DNA of 64,000 nt from Amoebophrya sp. A120 (GCA_905178155.1 CAJINV010000001.1:5243994-5307993), one strand, 5' to 3'; numbered from the stretch's first letter, positions 1 to 12,244 are shown. Numbers and translations: made by a program. Notes: generated from the letters alone by a model not told the origin.

Positions 1-98
1 TCGTCTTTCACTTTTCTTTCAGAAAAGGTTGGTAAAGATCAAAACCTAAAAATTGCTACCACTCAGCAGGTCGAAGAAAAGCAATATAGTGTCCATAC

Positions 99-982
99 CA
101 AATCACCATCGTGACGAAGTAAGCGTAGTTGTCTGCATTAGCGAACTGCTCCCGCCGTGTCAGTGTCTCGATGGGGCGCTGGTTCATCAAACCGTCCGCA
201 TACTCGATGTCATCCGTTCCCAGCACCGCGTGGGTCCCCTCGTGGATCAGAATCAGCGTCTGCGGCTGCTTGGCCAGGTTCCAGACGTCTGGGTCGTAGA
301 CAACCCCGGATACTGGCATTTCGGCCATGTTTTTCATGACCCACACACTGAACGGGCCCTTGTGCCACGCAAACTGCGGCCGCATCGTGTAGGTGTAGGT
401 GTAAGCCAGCGCCTGCGCGTTTTCCGGGTTGTAGCCCGGGCGCAGCTTCAACCCAACCGAGGGAGTTTCCCTGTCCCCGGAAGGGCGGAGCACTTCGGCC
501 AGACGCTGCAGATTCTGAGACAGCTCGTGCCAATGTGAGTCGGCATCTATGGAGAACAGTCGGTAGGCATGCCGTTCCACGCTCGCAAGCACCTGGGCGG
601 CGAAATGTTCGTGAACACCGAGAATGGTGCGTCGCTGGTGCGCCCGCGCTTCCACCGCGTCCGCCACCAGCGAGGTCTGCAATCCAGCGTGCTTCAGAAC
701 CACGTTCCACAAGTCGGCAGTGTCGTGCGCAAACATCTTCTTTTCGTGCTCCTGCTGCCCGTTCAAGGTGAGGTCGTTCGCATCCTTTCGCATGCGCCCG
801 TCCGGGCTCGGTGGCGTCCAGTGGTCCTCGTTTCTGCGCATGTCCACGTTGTCCGTTTGGCTGCTCACCAGGTCCAGGTAGCTGCGGGCCGCAACGTCGT
901 GCACCAGCAGAACCACTGTGGTCAGCGTCCACACTGGTGCTGACCACCAGCCACTGCGCAAGCCGGTGAAAAAAGCTCTCAT
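99..982 (-). CDS. Secreted M35-like metallopeptidase, paralogue 1 (3' exons outside window)
   Basis: Likely a zinc endopeptidase of the deuterolysin/Asp-zincin type, entering the secretory pathway. ATG at 982 is followed by a signal peptide (basic start, hydrophobic WTLTTVVLLVHDVAA), then YLDLVSSQ, which is conserved in all three paralogues here. The catalytic core is HEGTH with GTDDIEY, which supplies the third-ligand Asp, and then NADNYAYF, as expected for M35. A GT donor (GTATGG) follows the codons for VIW, at exactly the position where paralogues 2 and 3 also have an intron. The exon therefore ends at 99 in phase 2, and the remaining C-terminal exons should lie to the left of the window. 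Reading through the donor instead gives a stop at 56, which I consider intronic. Catalytic residues are intact. The M35 call is from motif recognition only. Confidence 0.7.
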
Positions 983-2353
983 CCCTCTGTCTCAGCCCGG
1001 CGAGTGAGGCTGTCAATCTTTTTTCCGTCCGTGCCAGCAGCAACTTCTCCACCTTTCTCGGGTATTTACAAAAAATGTTGAGCTTTGTTATTTTGTAACT
1101 TTGGAATGCGAAAGTGAAGAAAATGCTGCTCCTATGCAAAGCTCTTCTAATCGTTGACAACTGTTTCCGGTTTTAAATAGTCGTTGACAACTGTTTCCGA
1201 AAGGATGAAATCAAAACCCGAAGTAGAAGACAGCAACACAAACCGTAAAAGGCTGCGGCTTTCATTCCATAGATATTTATACACTTACACAAGCGCTGTT
1301 GCATTAAGAGTAAAGCCAACAGGCCTGCTTGCAATTTCTGGGGCTCATTCTAATTGCTGTTCAGCATTCGGAACCACCTAGAGTCGCGTATATACGCACC
1401 AACTCGAACGGGGCGCGCTCGTCGTGTTTCACAGCAAGGATCACAGCAGAACATGCAAAGAGGATCTGCTTGCAACACACGAGAGGTTCGAGATTCCTCG
1501 GAAAAGAAGATCTGTGGACCAGACGAGGAAATAATGCTTACACCGAGCACGGTCTTCGATGCTGATCTTTCCTTTCCGCCAGCGTCTGCGACCGCAACGT
1601 CTGCGAGCGTCACTTAATGCGAATGAAAGATGAAGACTCCGACAACGAAACATCGTGAAACAGGATCAGTGATCGCCTCTTCGCAAAGTTCTCGTGATCA
1701 TCTCGATGGAGATCTGTTGGTACCGTCATCACGAAGGATCAGCATTCTGTTTCGACCCTTGGTCGGCAGAAGTACTAGGAAGAAGCTGATCGAAATCATG
1801 CAAGCCGCAAGCGTGCGGTGGCGAAAATTCCAGCAACGCGACTACGCAAGTCTCGTCCTTTTGGAAAATGCGACGGCTGCATCGTGATGCTTCCCGCCCC
1901 TGCCGCTAGCTGCAAAAACGCGGGACATTGGTTTTTAGTCTAGTGCTTTATATACGAGAACCACAGTCGCTATCAGGGAACGTTGACCTAGCGCTGACCA
2001 CTTGCATTCTTCGTCACAGATTTGGTTCTCTTTCCAAATATCACGGGCGGATTACGTGAGTAGTATACTTACATACAGTATGTAAAGTCCTCTACTGCGA
2101 AAATGCGATCGTACACCAGAATTTAGAATTGAATTGAAATTTCCAGACGTGAAGCTAGTCTGGAAAGAAAGTTGAACCGTTGCAAACACCTGCTCGTCGA
2201 GCAGGCCTGCTCATCCCAGAAATTCAAGGCTGCTACGCGTGCCGACATGCGGCGAGCTCGAGGAAAACCCCTTCACCAGAGCGTCGCTGCTCGCACGTCG
2301 TACTCCGGAAAAAAACCCGTCAAGTGACTCCTTACAGCTCTTCCGCTGACCTC
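983..2353. other. Intergenic stretch, no supported gene
   Basis: Lies between the start of M35-like paralogue 1 and the stop of paralogue 2. It presumably holds the 5' region of paralogue 1 and the 3' region of paralogue 2. Only short ORFs without recognisable motifs are present on either strand. Confidence 0.5.
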
Positions 2354-4861
2354 TTACTGCGCATCCGGATCTCGACGGGTCTCCCACTTCATACAGAGGA
2401 ACCGCAGTAGCTTGATCGAGTCGTCGATGTGGTGGTCAAGCTCGTAGGTGATTCCGTGCTGCTATGCAATGCAAACATGTCTGGGTCTGAAGAGGTGCAA
2501 ACCTGTATTAATGCAGCTAGGTTCGGATCACACAAAGCCGTGTGTTGCGTCGGGTGCCAAAAGCTTTCCCTTTCTTGCCGCGCAAGGAACAAGTTTCTCA
2601 TGCTGTACAGGCATCGTCAAGCCTCCGCAAAACCTGTAATCCTTTTGGGTGCACTTCTTCAGGTGGACATTTATTGATTTTTGTGAATGTGATAGAAAAG
2701 ACGGCCAGTCATCCAGACCCAGACACATTTGCATTTGATAGCTGCCTCTGATGCCGAATTTCTCGTGGTTGCAGCGCATACGGAACAGCTGTATAAATTT
2801 CAATTTGAGGGTGCCGAAACTTTGAAAATAATCGGATTTCAACCTCCTACCGTCTAGATGAAATGAAATAAATATTGTGCCACAAGAAAGCTCTACGTAG
2901 TTTTGTTACGAAAACAAAACACAAGAAAGCTCGACGTAGTTTTGTTACGAAAACAAAAATGAAGTCGCGCAGTGCTGTACGTGGGAAGTCCATCGCTTTC
3001 ACGTCCTTCGGCGACCTTTTCGTGCAGGTGTCTGGGTGAAGCCAGTCCCTGATCTGAGTGGCAAACATTTGCTGCGTCGCTCGGGACTCGACTTCGGTTT
3101 CAAAGCTCTTGTTTGGCATATCGAAGATAAACTTCCCATCGCTCTTGGTCCGTAGTTCGATCGTGTCTGCCTTGTTGGCGTACTCCGCGTATCAAATGCA
3201 AACACGCGTTGGCCTAGAAGACCGCACTGTTCATACAAGCTAGGTAGAGGCCGCTTCATACACAAAGTTCAAGACACGAGGTTCATCAGACGACAACTAC
3301 TAGGCGCAGCTACCAACACATCTTTGCATTTGGTACCGGATCGTCCGGGTTGCTTCGCCGGATCAGATCCCTGAAAAAAAAGTAATTCATCGCTGAAGAA
3401 GACAGACTGGGTGCTCGCATCTGTTCCTTAAGACTAGGATAAGCAGTTTCCGTTTGCGATAGCCGCATGCGCATGCGGATGCACTGGCCTGATTTGTATC
3501 TTTATATATATTGGCGCAACGTCCTCAACGAAATGTTTTCGCAGGTGCCATGCAGAAGAAAAAATTGGCGGATCCACCATCATCTGTAGAATGAACTAGA
3601 GGCAAGAAAAAAAGTGTAAAAAAAAACAATACTCCACAACGGATTCCACAAAATAAGCCCAGTTGTCAGCATTGCTGAACTGCTCCGCGCGATTGAGTTG
3701 CTGCGGGATCACAAAAATACGCCCTTTCTGCCAGCACTGTGTAAAGACGCTGCAAATAATTTTTGCTGTCCCCTCTTCAATGTGAGCTGTGGCCTGATGC
3801 GACTTTTCATGCCTTTATTCCTGAGCGATAGCATTTTAACTTTTACCGGCGATCGACGAGCCTAATAAATTACAATTAGCTGCTCTGCCTCTGAGTGCGT
3901 TCCTCAACTGTGCCAGCTCGTAGCTCGCTTCACTATTCGTATTCCTTTACCTTTCGCTTTTATTTCGCTCTCACATGACATGGACCACGACATCATGGTG
4001 GACGTACAAAAATCTAAAACAGCAATCTGGGTTCTACAATATGCTGCAAAAAAAACCTCAAGCAATTCTTATCATATCGAGAGGCGACTGGTCCAGCCAT
4101 CCGCGGGAATATTTGTGGTCCTCGCAATTCAGAACGCAGTGCGCTGCTTCGTGAATAAGAATCATCGTCTGGCTCTGCCGTCTTTTTGCCCAGGCGCGAG
4201 GATCATAATTTGCCCCCGAAACGACCAAATCAGCCATGCTCTGCATGATCCACACACTGTAGGGCCCGTCAGCAGTTACATGCTTTTGATAAGTGCAGTA
4301 GCGGTAAGTATACGCGATCCAATTCTTCCCTTCGGGGTTGTACCCTGGACGCAGCTTCAGGCGGTAGTCGCCGTTCCCCGTCTTGCGGCACATACTCTGG
4401 GTAAGCTTCTCGACGTCTACCTTCAACTTCTGCCAGTGTTCCGTAGACTCAACCCGAAAAAGGCGCGCCGCGTGCCTTCGCACGCTCTCCTCGAGAATGC
4501 GAAAGTGCTTGTCTGCCACACCCACCACGGCCCGGCGACCGTCTACAATGGCTGCGACCACGTCCGACACCAGCTCCGCGTGCATGGATGCGTGCTTCAG
4601 AATCACGTTCCACAGATGCTCGGTGTTGTAGGCGAACTTGGCCCGCTCTTCCTCGTGTTGCCCGTCGAGGGTAAGGCCCTTGTGGTTTCCCCCGCCAAAG
4701 AACCCCTGTGCCTCAGCCGCAGCTTGCTCCTTGCCTTCGAGGTCAATGTCCTCGGGCTGGTCGTCGATCAGATCTAGATAATTCGCCCAAGCCACTTCGA
4801 TCGTCTGCAGACTGCACAGCCAGGCAGCGTGCAACAGGAGTCGTCGAGCGCAGTGCCTCAT
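2354..4861 (-). CDS. Secreted M35-like metallopeptidase, paralogue 2
   Basis: Six exons reconstructed by comparison with paralogue 3: 4861-4076, 3700-3633, 3370-3337, 3185-2981, 2788-2742 and 2458-2354. They sum to 1245 nt with consistent phases, giving about 414 aa. The protein has a signal peptide (MRHCARRLLLHAAWLCS...), YLDLIDDQ, a long helical region, HEAAH with EDHKY (zinc ligands; the usual GT before the Asp is NC here) and NADNWAYF. A C-terminal module shared with paralogue 3 follows: DLIR, KFIFDMPNK, MDFP, then LQPREI and a final helix ending in LLRFLCMKWE. The exon after MDFP uses a normal GT-AG intron. Introns 1, 3 and 5 do not fit GT-AG; introns 3 and 5 carry terminal inverted repeats. 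Function as a secreted endopeptidase is inferred from HExxH and fold motifs. Confidence 0.72.
2459..2741 (-). mobile_element. Introner-like intron, CAAATGCAAA TIR family (intron 5 of M35-like paralogue 2)
   Basis: 283 bp. Both ends carry an inverted repeat built on CAAATGCAAA followed by TGTCTGGGTCTGG. It is flanked by the direct repeat GCAGC, so splicing can remove one copy plus the element. The joined frame matches the uninterrupted exon of paralogue 3 (LQPRE...). No GT donor is available. A near-identical-length relative sits at 25290-25573. Confidence 0.8.
2881..2958. repeat. Tandem 39-bp duplication in an intron
   Basis: Two adjacent 39-bp copies, differing at one position (T or G), starting at 2881 and 2920. 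They lie in intron 4 of M35-like paralogue 2, just downstream of the GTACAG donor. Confidence 0.85.
3186..3336 (-). mobile_element. Introner-like intron, CAAATGCAAA TIR family (intron 3 of M35-like paralogue 2)
   Basis: About 151 bp, with imperfect TIRs of about 23 bp containing CAAATGCAAA and GTTGG at both ends. It is shorter than the 283-284 bp relatives and lacks the TCTGGGTCTGG extension. The 5' end can be read as GT (GTACC), but the 3' end is not AG. Paralogue 3 has no intron here: its exon 10027-9903 is continuous across the equivalent site. Confidence 0.65.
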
Positions 4862-5775
4862 GTTGACGGCTATGACACTTGTCTTCCTAGCTGCAAGACG
4901 AACGAGGCACGCGCGCGAATCAAACGCTCAGAAGCTCTTGTGTAGCACTCCCGAGTTGCTACGCAGCTGCGCTCCGCCGGACCCCGCGAAGTTCCACTTT
5001 TAGTACTTACGTGAGATGTCGAAGAAATCAACGTAGTGCCCGTTGTTTTTGTGCAGCCTACATGTAGTCCCACGTTTGCTCGATAGTTTTCGTTTTCGAT
5101 AAAACCAACTGTACTATTAGAGGCATGTGCGGAAGAGAGGAACAAGTTTGCTGGTCGTCGTGTGCGAAAAAGTCATTGTTTAAAGATCCCATGATCGCAG
5201 TCCTTGCTACGCAAGGTCGAAATTGAGAAACCACCATGGATACGTCCACAAGGAGCCAGTATGGATCCAAGTTGAAGTGTCGCGATCTGCTGCGTTCAGA
5301 CCTGCTCGGGATCACTGTAGTACTTACTCGAAAGATCGATCGGATCGCAATGTGACCACACCACGACGTAGATCCAAATCCTTCAGAGCAGACACCTTCC
5401 TTCACACAAGTAGATTACTTCACAGTGCAGCCACGGCTCGGAAAAACGAAGCTTCTATCTCGGTTCTATGTCATCCATCGTTCGGCTTTCAAAAGTCATA
5501 TACCAGAAAGAGGCCACCCAAAAAACCAATAGCCCATTCCTTCTCTGCTGGAGCCCTTATGGTGGCGGCTGGAAGTAATACTCGTATTTCAGCACCAATC
5601 ACGCTGCAGTCAGACGAGTTTACGAAGTGAAAATCGTACATGTTTTTTTAGTATCGATCATCTTTGAAATATCCAGCTCGCAGGGGCCGGAGAAGCACAT
5701 CAAGTCCAGGATATTGAATTTCAAATCGCCACCGCGAATTTCGGTAGTCAACATCCTCACGCCAAGACAGGAAGG
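4862..5775. other. Intergenic stretch, no supported gene
   Basis: Lies upstream of M35-like paralogue 2 and downstream of the OTU-like gene stop at 5776. Short ORFs only, and no motif recognised. Confidence 0.4.
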
Positions 5776-7960
5776 TCAAGACAAACCTCGACTAGGTTCC
5801 AGCTTCGGTGGAATGGCCGCTTGCGCGTGCTTTCCCAAGTCGTAAATTTTGACCGTTGGGAGCGGTTGACTCGTGGCGCTATGCAGCCACAGCGGTTCGT
5901 GTTCGGCCTTGACCTGTCCGCCGCTCCCCACGTGAACCAGCTGCACTTGCCACCAGGTCGCCAGCGCCTGCTCTACGGCGGCGTTGTTGCGGAAGACGTG
6001 GCCCTGGTCTGATCCCATAGACGCGCTCCCGGGATCCTGGAACTTTTCCAGAAATCGCTGCACCAAAAGTTTGTCCTCCGGCGTCAGCGGGTCGCCCTCG
6101 TCCTCCTCGTCCGTCGCGGCACCTTCACCCGGAATAAGCGCTACACTGGCAGCACCGCCGAAACCGGCGATCCTTGCTCCACTTTCTGGTAAAGAACTGG
6201 AAGATCGCGATCGGCTGGACGATGAAACACCGGCAGCGCCTGTGCGATGCTTGTGTCCGAACAAATTGATCTCCGGCGAGTTGTCCTCGGCAATGGGTGA
6301 CCCTCCCGGACCACAGCAGCAAAAGTCGCTTCCGAGCGTCTGGCTACCAGGGGTACTTCCACTTGGTAGCACCATTCCTTGTTCCTTCGAAACGGCGGTC
6401 CGCGCAAGAACCCCCTCAGCTCTTGGCTTGCCCGCGTACGGTTTGCTGTCGGCGTCCATTTGCACAGGTTCTGAAATGCTTCTGGAAACGGCCACAGACC
6501 CGCGCGCCGGGCCGTACGAGCAATCCGCCTGGAATTTCGTTGACCGGGCCACACCAGTGGTCTTGCTGCTGGGAAGATCCGGAAGCCGCAAATCCCCCTA
6601 TGCAGTGGGAACGAAACTATGAGTATCTCTTACTCCTCGTCCGCAAAACCGCCCGTCGCTTTCGTTGGTCCATGAGAGCGACAGTCACGGACACGGGCTT
6701 TTACGTTAAACGAGCAAACTGCTCTATCAGCCGTACAAAAAAGAACCTGGAACTGTCGTTTCTAAATCGACAGCGACAGGGAGACGCTACTCAGTACTCA
6801 GGAATTACACAAGAAAATAAATCAATAGGACTTGGAGCGACAATCAGCCTATTTCACGTTCACGTCGATAACATTCCGGTGCCCTCAATAATGCCGATAA
6901 GATAATCCGAGAAAACGTCGTACAGTCGCATCTCGTCTTCGTTCTTTCGTCGCAAATTGTAGCTGTCCCGATCTCGGAGCCAGTCGACCAGACCTTGATG
7001 CATGCTTCTCCCGTCACGAGGCAGGCTTTCGGGTCTTCCATTCGCTCCACCCAGTGCCAAGTCTTTATTGTTTTTGATTGTAGAATCTGGTGCTGGTCAG
7101 GCTCAGAAATCACGTACCTACAGAAGTATCATAATCATTTTTCGAAAGCTGCAGCAGCATTGCTTTTTGTTCGTGACCATGAGTGCCAAAACCCATCAAG
7201 TGAGTGTCTGATCGTCCAAGCGGAACGAGATGAAGGGAAGAAGTAGCAGACCCTTGCTTTTACTTAGCTTACCAAACAAAAACAAAAATCTAGAGCATAC
7301 CGCCTGTAAAGTGCAACATCCGCAAGGCCTCGTGCCACGAGTTGAAGTAGCAGTTACCCCCGTTCGATCCACAGTCGACGGCCCAACCACCATCCGCCCA
7401 ACGATGCGGTTGCGAAGTATGCGGTGCGGGAACGAACTGACACTCCTCCACGTCACGCGGGTGATTATACCGCGCCGAATTACCAGCGGCAGCGTTGGCT
7501 GATCTTCGTCCTCGGCTTCCGGCGGCCGCAAATGGTTGTGAGATTCCTGAGTTTGAGCAGGAGATCCCTCCGGGGGCAGCGTCCGCAGAAGATCCCTGAC
7601 GTGTTCCTGCTCCAGCAGGAGGGTGCAGCTGATCCTGAGCAAATACCAATCCTGCAGAACTCTGCCCTCTCGGCGGCAGAACGGCCCGTTTCGGTTGGAA
7701 ACGGTCCGTCGCCCGGTCCATCGCGCACCCGCTCTGCGGAAAGACAAGAGCAAGACACCGGAACAGCCTCATCCTTGCCCCTCCTACTTCTCCTCGGCTG
7801 TGGCTGCTGCGCAAGGTACTTACCAGGAAGCTGCTGTCTGCCACAAGTGAGCGCTCAGATAAATCTCCTGCGTGTATGCTGGTTGGGCCCGTGGGGTATC
7901 GTGCGCAACCAACGACCTGGGCTGCGAAATAGGGAGAGATGTAGGGTATTACAGAAATGG
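5776..7960 (-). CDS. OTU-like cysteine protease, paralogue 1
   Basis: Predicted deubiquitinase-type (OTU fold) cysteine protease, recognised mainly through its paralogue at 48-52.7 kb. Supported exons: about 7957-7826 (acceptor after TATTTCGCAG, strong donor GTAAGTACC); about 7790-7300, carrying the putative catalytic-Cys motif GGNCYFNSWHEAL; about 7065-6885, with LVDWLRDRDS and DVFSDYLIGIIEG, matching the helical part after the Cys in paralogue 2; and 6540-5776, with a low-complexity Ser/Gly stretch and PLWLHSATSQ...KIYDLGKHAQA, whose His is the candidate catalytic base. The 5' end is unresolved. ATG 7772 could start a short hydrophobic leader, but it overlaps a pyrimidine-rich acceptor, so a further upstream exon is likely. 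Two intron junctions could not be fixed to GT-AG. Confidence 0.5.
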
Positions 7961-9095
7961 CCCACTACTTTTGATACTACGTCCCCGTATCTTATGCTGC
8001 GATCGGGGTGCGGTAACTTTATTTTCCAAATTACAGTGTGCGTGTGGACATTATGAAGGGAAACAACAACAGTAATATCAAGTGACGAAGAACGTGAGCT
8101 CATGTGAAGTCAGGTTGATTCATCGCTCTTTATTTTTCTTTTCGTGGTTTTCTGCTCGAGTTGGTCGAGGTTGCAGTTGCATTCCATTTGCTTAAAAACG
8201 CGCTCAATTACAGATGCAGGAGAAATAAACGACGATCGGGGCGAAAAAATTGAGATCCAGATCGCGGAACTACATCGACTCTTTCGATGAAAAACAGTCA
8301 ACGAGAACTCGATCCAGACCAAACAACACCTGTCACAAGATCCTGCCTTGGAAAACGTGAACGGATCTTTTGGCATTACAAAGTATCGGATCTCCTTTTC
8401 TTATGGAGAACCTCTGAAGCGAGACCGCCTGAAAGCGAATCGGATCCTTTTGAGCGCTTCCGCCAATAACACTGCTCAACGCGAACGCAGTATGGTCTGC
8501 TACTATTTTCTCATCCCCAGTTCTCCTTTCTCAGAAAAATCTCTGAAGCTGATTTTCTATCTCCTCCCGAGTAGGCTTCGGTTCAATGGCTCTGTGAAAC
8601 TGCTCACCAGAACCGAAAGAATGTCATTTCGACAGGACCAGGAGAGCGCACACAGCATCTTTTTGACCGTCATTGTACACATTTTAGACTGGCCGCCCTA
8701 GCGTTGCCCCGCACCTGCACCGCAGGTCTTGATGCTTCCTGTGACGCTACAACCACTTGCATCGCCGCGCCGTTCACGTTGCTGCATTCCAGGCCCCCGG
8801 TCCCGTTTGTCATGCTGGAAATTCAAAGTCAAAAGATTCGGCCACCCCTGCACATGGGTCCAATATGGAAAAAAAAACCTGATCCCGATCCTACTCCTAG
8901 GTGGGAGCCATGCAACGCCAAACAATGCAGATGTTTATGTTTTGCTTATATGCCAACAAACGCCAACGTATATCCAGGTTGCTTTACATATTCGTACCTT
9001 CACTAAGAGAGCACGCAACAACTACATGCACAACCACACACAGTTTCCACAAGAGTGACGAGCAGCGGTCTCGGCTCCAGGAGCAGCGCTAGGAT
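7961..9095. other. Gap holding the unresolved 5' end of the OTU-like gene
   Basis: An undetected first exon of OTU-like paralogue 1 may lie here. Otherwise there are only short ORFs without motifs, and the region runs up to the stop of M35-like paralogue 3 at 9096. Confidence 0.35.
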
Positions 9096-12000
9096 TCATT
9101 TCCATGCCGTACCCGCCTCCGCGTCTTCGCGGTGGTTCCACTTCATCAGCTGTAGTCGCAGCAGGATGATCGCGTCCTGCACGTGGTAATCAAAGGGATA
9201 CTGTACACCGGCCCGCCGCATCTCTCGAGGCTGCAGCGGCCCAGGAATAGCTGTAGTGTCCAGGAGTTATTTTCGATTCTCATCTGTCTGCTGCTGCTCT
9301 CGCAGTGCCAACACGAAGGCATAGCTTCTAAGTAAGTACTTGCGTCACGTGATCATGTAAGTACTTAATCTTGCAGGACAAATATCAGACGAGGACGACT
9401 GAGAAGTACTTCTATCTTTAACACTGTACGGGTACCTATACACTGACTCGCTAGTAGCAAAACGTGATCAGGTGACTCTCTATACCTGGAAAATCCATTG
9501 ACTTTATGTCTCGGGGATGGCCACCGGTGCAAACCTTGGGGTTCAGATATTCCCGGACCAGTCGGCCGACGTTTGCCTGATCTGCGTTGCGATCACTTTC
9601 TCCTATCACACAAAAAAAACTCGAGTCAGGCACAACGAACTGTCGCACTGCAGCCAAGGACTGTGATATCGAATGAGGAGGAATACAAACAAACTTTGAT
9701 TTTTTTCTTTTCTTGCCATGCAACCATGGGTATTTCTATTTTCCAGCATCAGCGCAGCCACGTCCTCCTGCAATAGCATGCAGCTGCAGCTCTAACCTCT
9801 TGGAGGTTGGCCCTAGAGTTTTGGTGGAACGATGCATCAGAAGGAGGCTAGGGTGTCAGTAGCAGCGCACATCGTCTCGGGTCTGACTCTCATGTTGGCT
9901 ACCGTCTTCGTAGGTCTTGTTCGGGCGGTCAAACAAAAACCGACCCTGTTCGGTGGTATAGCAGTGAAAAAAATCCTCCCGGTTCCGGAACTCTGGATCG
10001 CTTTCATCACCCTCGCGGATAAGGTCCCTGTTATTCGAAATGGAGGTGATGTACAAAGATAAACAAGATTAGTCACTCAGTACAGAATTGCCCATCTAGA
10101 CAAAGGTTTGCATATCAAAATCAGACGAACAAAAGTCAATGTGAAGTCATCAGCAAGAGACAACGACAAGGAGAAAGGATAAAACGACGTACCAGACTAC
10201 GCTCTCGATGAAGTACGCGTAGCTGTCTGCGTTGCCCAATTGCTTCTTCTCAATCATTTATGACACGAAAACGCTGTCGTGTCACCAAATCTCGAATGAC
10301 ACGACCCGAATGAAGTGCTGAGCAGCGCGTTCCGTTCGCAGAAAATATTCTTGGTAGCTTGCTAGTAGTGGAAATTGCACAACCTGCTGCATCCGCAGAG
10401 AGACCACCGGAAACACGGCTACTACATGCAAAAAGAAAAGACCAATATATGCGCCTGTGTTGCATATTTCGCCACAATAGCACGTGCACATCTTTCGGAA
10501 ACACACAGCATGGCAAGTGTAGTTTAGTTTTCTCGTCTCTGTGGTAGCCACATACGAGTTCCCTTCTCTAGACGTCTCTGCTTGCCGAAGCCATCTGCGT
10601 ATTCCCAATCTTGTGTACTCAACGCTACGTGGGATGACTCGTGGATGAGCACCAGCACCTGGGATTCTCGACCTGCATTCCAAACTTTCTTGTCGTACAG
10701 GGCACCTGACACTTTGTAGTCCTGTTGCAGCTTCTCCATCACCCACACCGAGTAGGGCCCGCCCCCTTCGTCGGGCTTCGCAAGGTTATGCCCTTCGTCC
10801 ATGTAGTTGTAGGTGTAAGCAGTGTATGCAAATAAATAGAAAGTCTTTCACAATTGCGGACCTACTGGAAGATCGGCTCCAGGTTCATGATCTCAAATAG
10901 GAGAAGACAAATCTGATGATGATGGGGGGAAGCCTGCTCCGACAGCTACAACACCTCCTGCGTGCCGGCTGCAGCTAGAAAACCTACTGTGTACGACAAA
11001 TCGAAAAACAAAACGTCCATAATCATATCATCTCCATGCATAAATTTTGGGGTTTGAAAAGTCAAACTTAAAGTAGTGCGATTGTGATACAGTAATTTCT
11101 TTTCTTCATCGTACCGTCGCCTTTTGAACCAGTATCATAGCAAAATCTTGAAGCAAGCGTGTACCTACGACATCGCTGACGCGACTACAACTGGAGTAGC
11201 AAATGCTGTGCGTCTGCGTCATACACAAGTGCCGCAACTTAAAAAAGAAAAAACAAACGTCCATAACAAAAGGTCTGTAGAATACAGGCAGGCTTACAAA
11301 TTGGACTCAATGTCAATACAGCTTTCGACGGCATAATAGCAAGTCTCGACCATTCTATATTCGTGAGAACGCGCTAGTGTCGCAATGGTAACGCACTCCA
11401 GGTATCCGGCTGATAGGCTGTCCGTCCAACTTTAGCCCAGGCCGCAATTTAAGAAACGGCCCTCCCCCACCGTCCCGCTCGCCCAAAACTTGTGCCATCT
11501 TCTCGACATTGCCGGCCAGGGTAGGTCCGTTTGTGGCCGCGGCGCCACCCGCCTGAAAGTCCACGTCAAAAAGCCGCTTCGCATGCGCGTCCACAGATCG
11601 TAGCAGCACCTGCAGCAATTTATCGGAGACCCCCGGTATGGAACGGAGCTTCCCCGTGCGTACTGCAAGTCCGCTATCGCTCGAGCAACTGTCCCTGCTA
11701 GCGCCCTCTTTCTACAAAAGTTGACATCTTCGAAGTTACTGGAGCATTCGCAAGTTCATACATCACATAAGAAGGAACTGACTGCGCCTGCCTGGGCAAG
11801 AACAGAATCTGAATCTTTTTGCTTTTGATGCAACCTGCGATTTTTGCCAAGACACAGACATGAGAGGAGTCATGACTGAGGGTAAGTAGGTATGCGGGGA
11901 CAGTTTTCCTCACGATACACGTCTGCGACCAGCTCTGTGTGCCACTGTGCGTGCTTCAGAACGGTGGTCCACAGATACTCCATATTGTAAGCAAACTTTT

Positions 12001-12244
12001 TCAGTTCGGCGGGATCCCGCCCATTGAGCGACACAGCCGGAGGCCTAGCGAAGCCCATGCCCATTTTCTCGTCGCCTGATCGCGGCTTTCTGTTGTTGCT
12101 CCGAAACTCCATATCTGTGGGCTGTTGCCGGATGCGGTCCAGGTAGCCTGCGCGCCGTCGTCCAAGGCCCAAAGTCAAACTGGTCGTGAGTGGCACGAGT
12201 TGTTGCATGGCCAGGCAAACTACGAACCGAAGTACGCCCCGCAT
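9096..12244 (-). CDS. Secreted M35-like metallopeptidase, paralogue 3
   Basis: Seven exons: 12244-11919, 11673-11397, 10844-10563, 10245-10193, 10027-9903, 9602-9486 and 9250-9096. They total 1335 nt in frame, about 444 aa. Signal peptide MRGVLRFVVCLAMQQLVPL, then YLDRIRQQ as in the paralogues. The catalytic region is HESSH with STQDWEY and NADSYAYF. The C-terminal module (DLIREGDESDPEF, RFLFDRPNK, SMDFP, PLQPREM, ILLRLQLMKW) aligns along its length with paralogue 2, which is what defines both gene models. Intron positions differ: paralogue 3 has introns in the first 800 nt of coding sequence where paralogue 2 has none, and lacks the last intron of paralogue 2. The 10563/10245 junction relies on a GAGAAG direct repeat and is the least certain. 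Confidence 0.72.
10265..10288. repeat. Perfect short hairpin inside an intron
   Basis: TGACACGA and its exact reverse complement, separated by 8 nt, near the 3' end of intron 3 of M35-like paralogue 3. A third partial copy (TGACACGA) follows within about 25 bp. Confidence 0.7.
11674..11918 (-). mobile_element. Introner-like intron, TGAGGAAAA TIR family (intron 1 of M35-like paralogue 3)
   Basis: 245 bp, GTATCG...CGATAG. The 5' end reads GTATCGTGAGGAAAACTGTC, and the 3' end is its imperfect inverted copy (CTATCGCTCGAG..ACTGTCCC). It is spliceable as GT-AG. Paralogues 1 and 2 are uninterrupted here (VADV/VSDV aligned through the junction). Confidence 0.72.

Noticed and set aside
210-1160. 316-aa minus-strand ORF overlapping M35-like gene 1
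   Set aside because: Out-of-frame shadow of the M35-like exon, Arg/Ala-rich with no motif.
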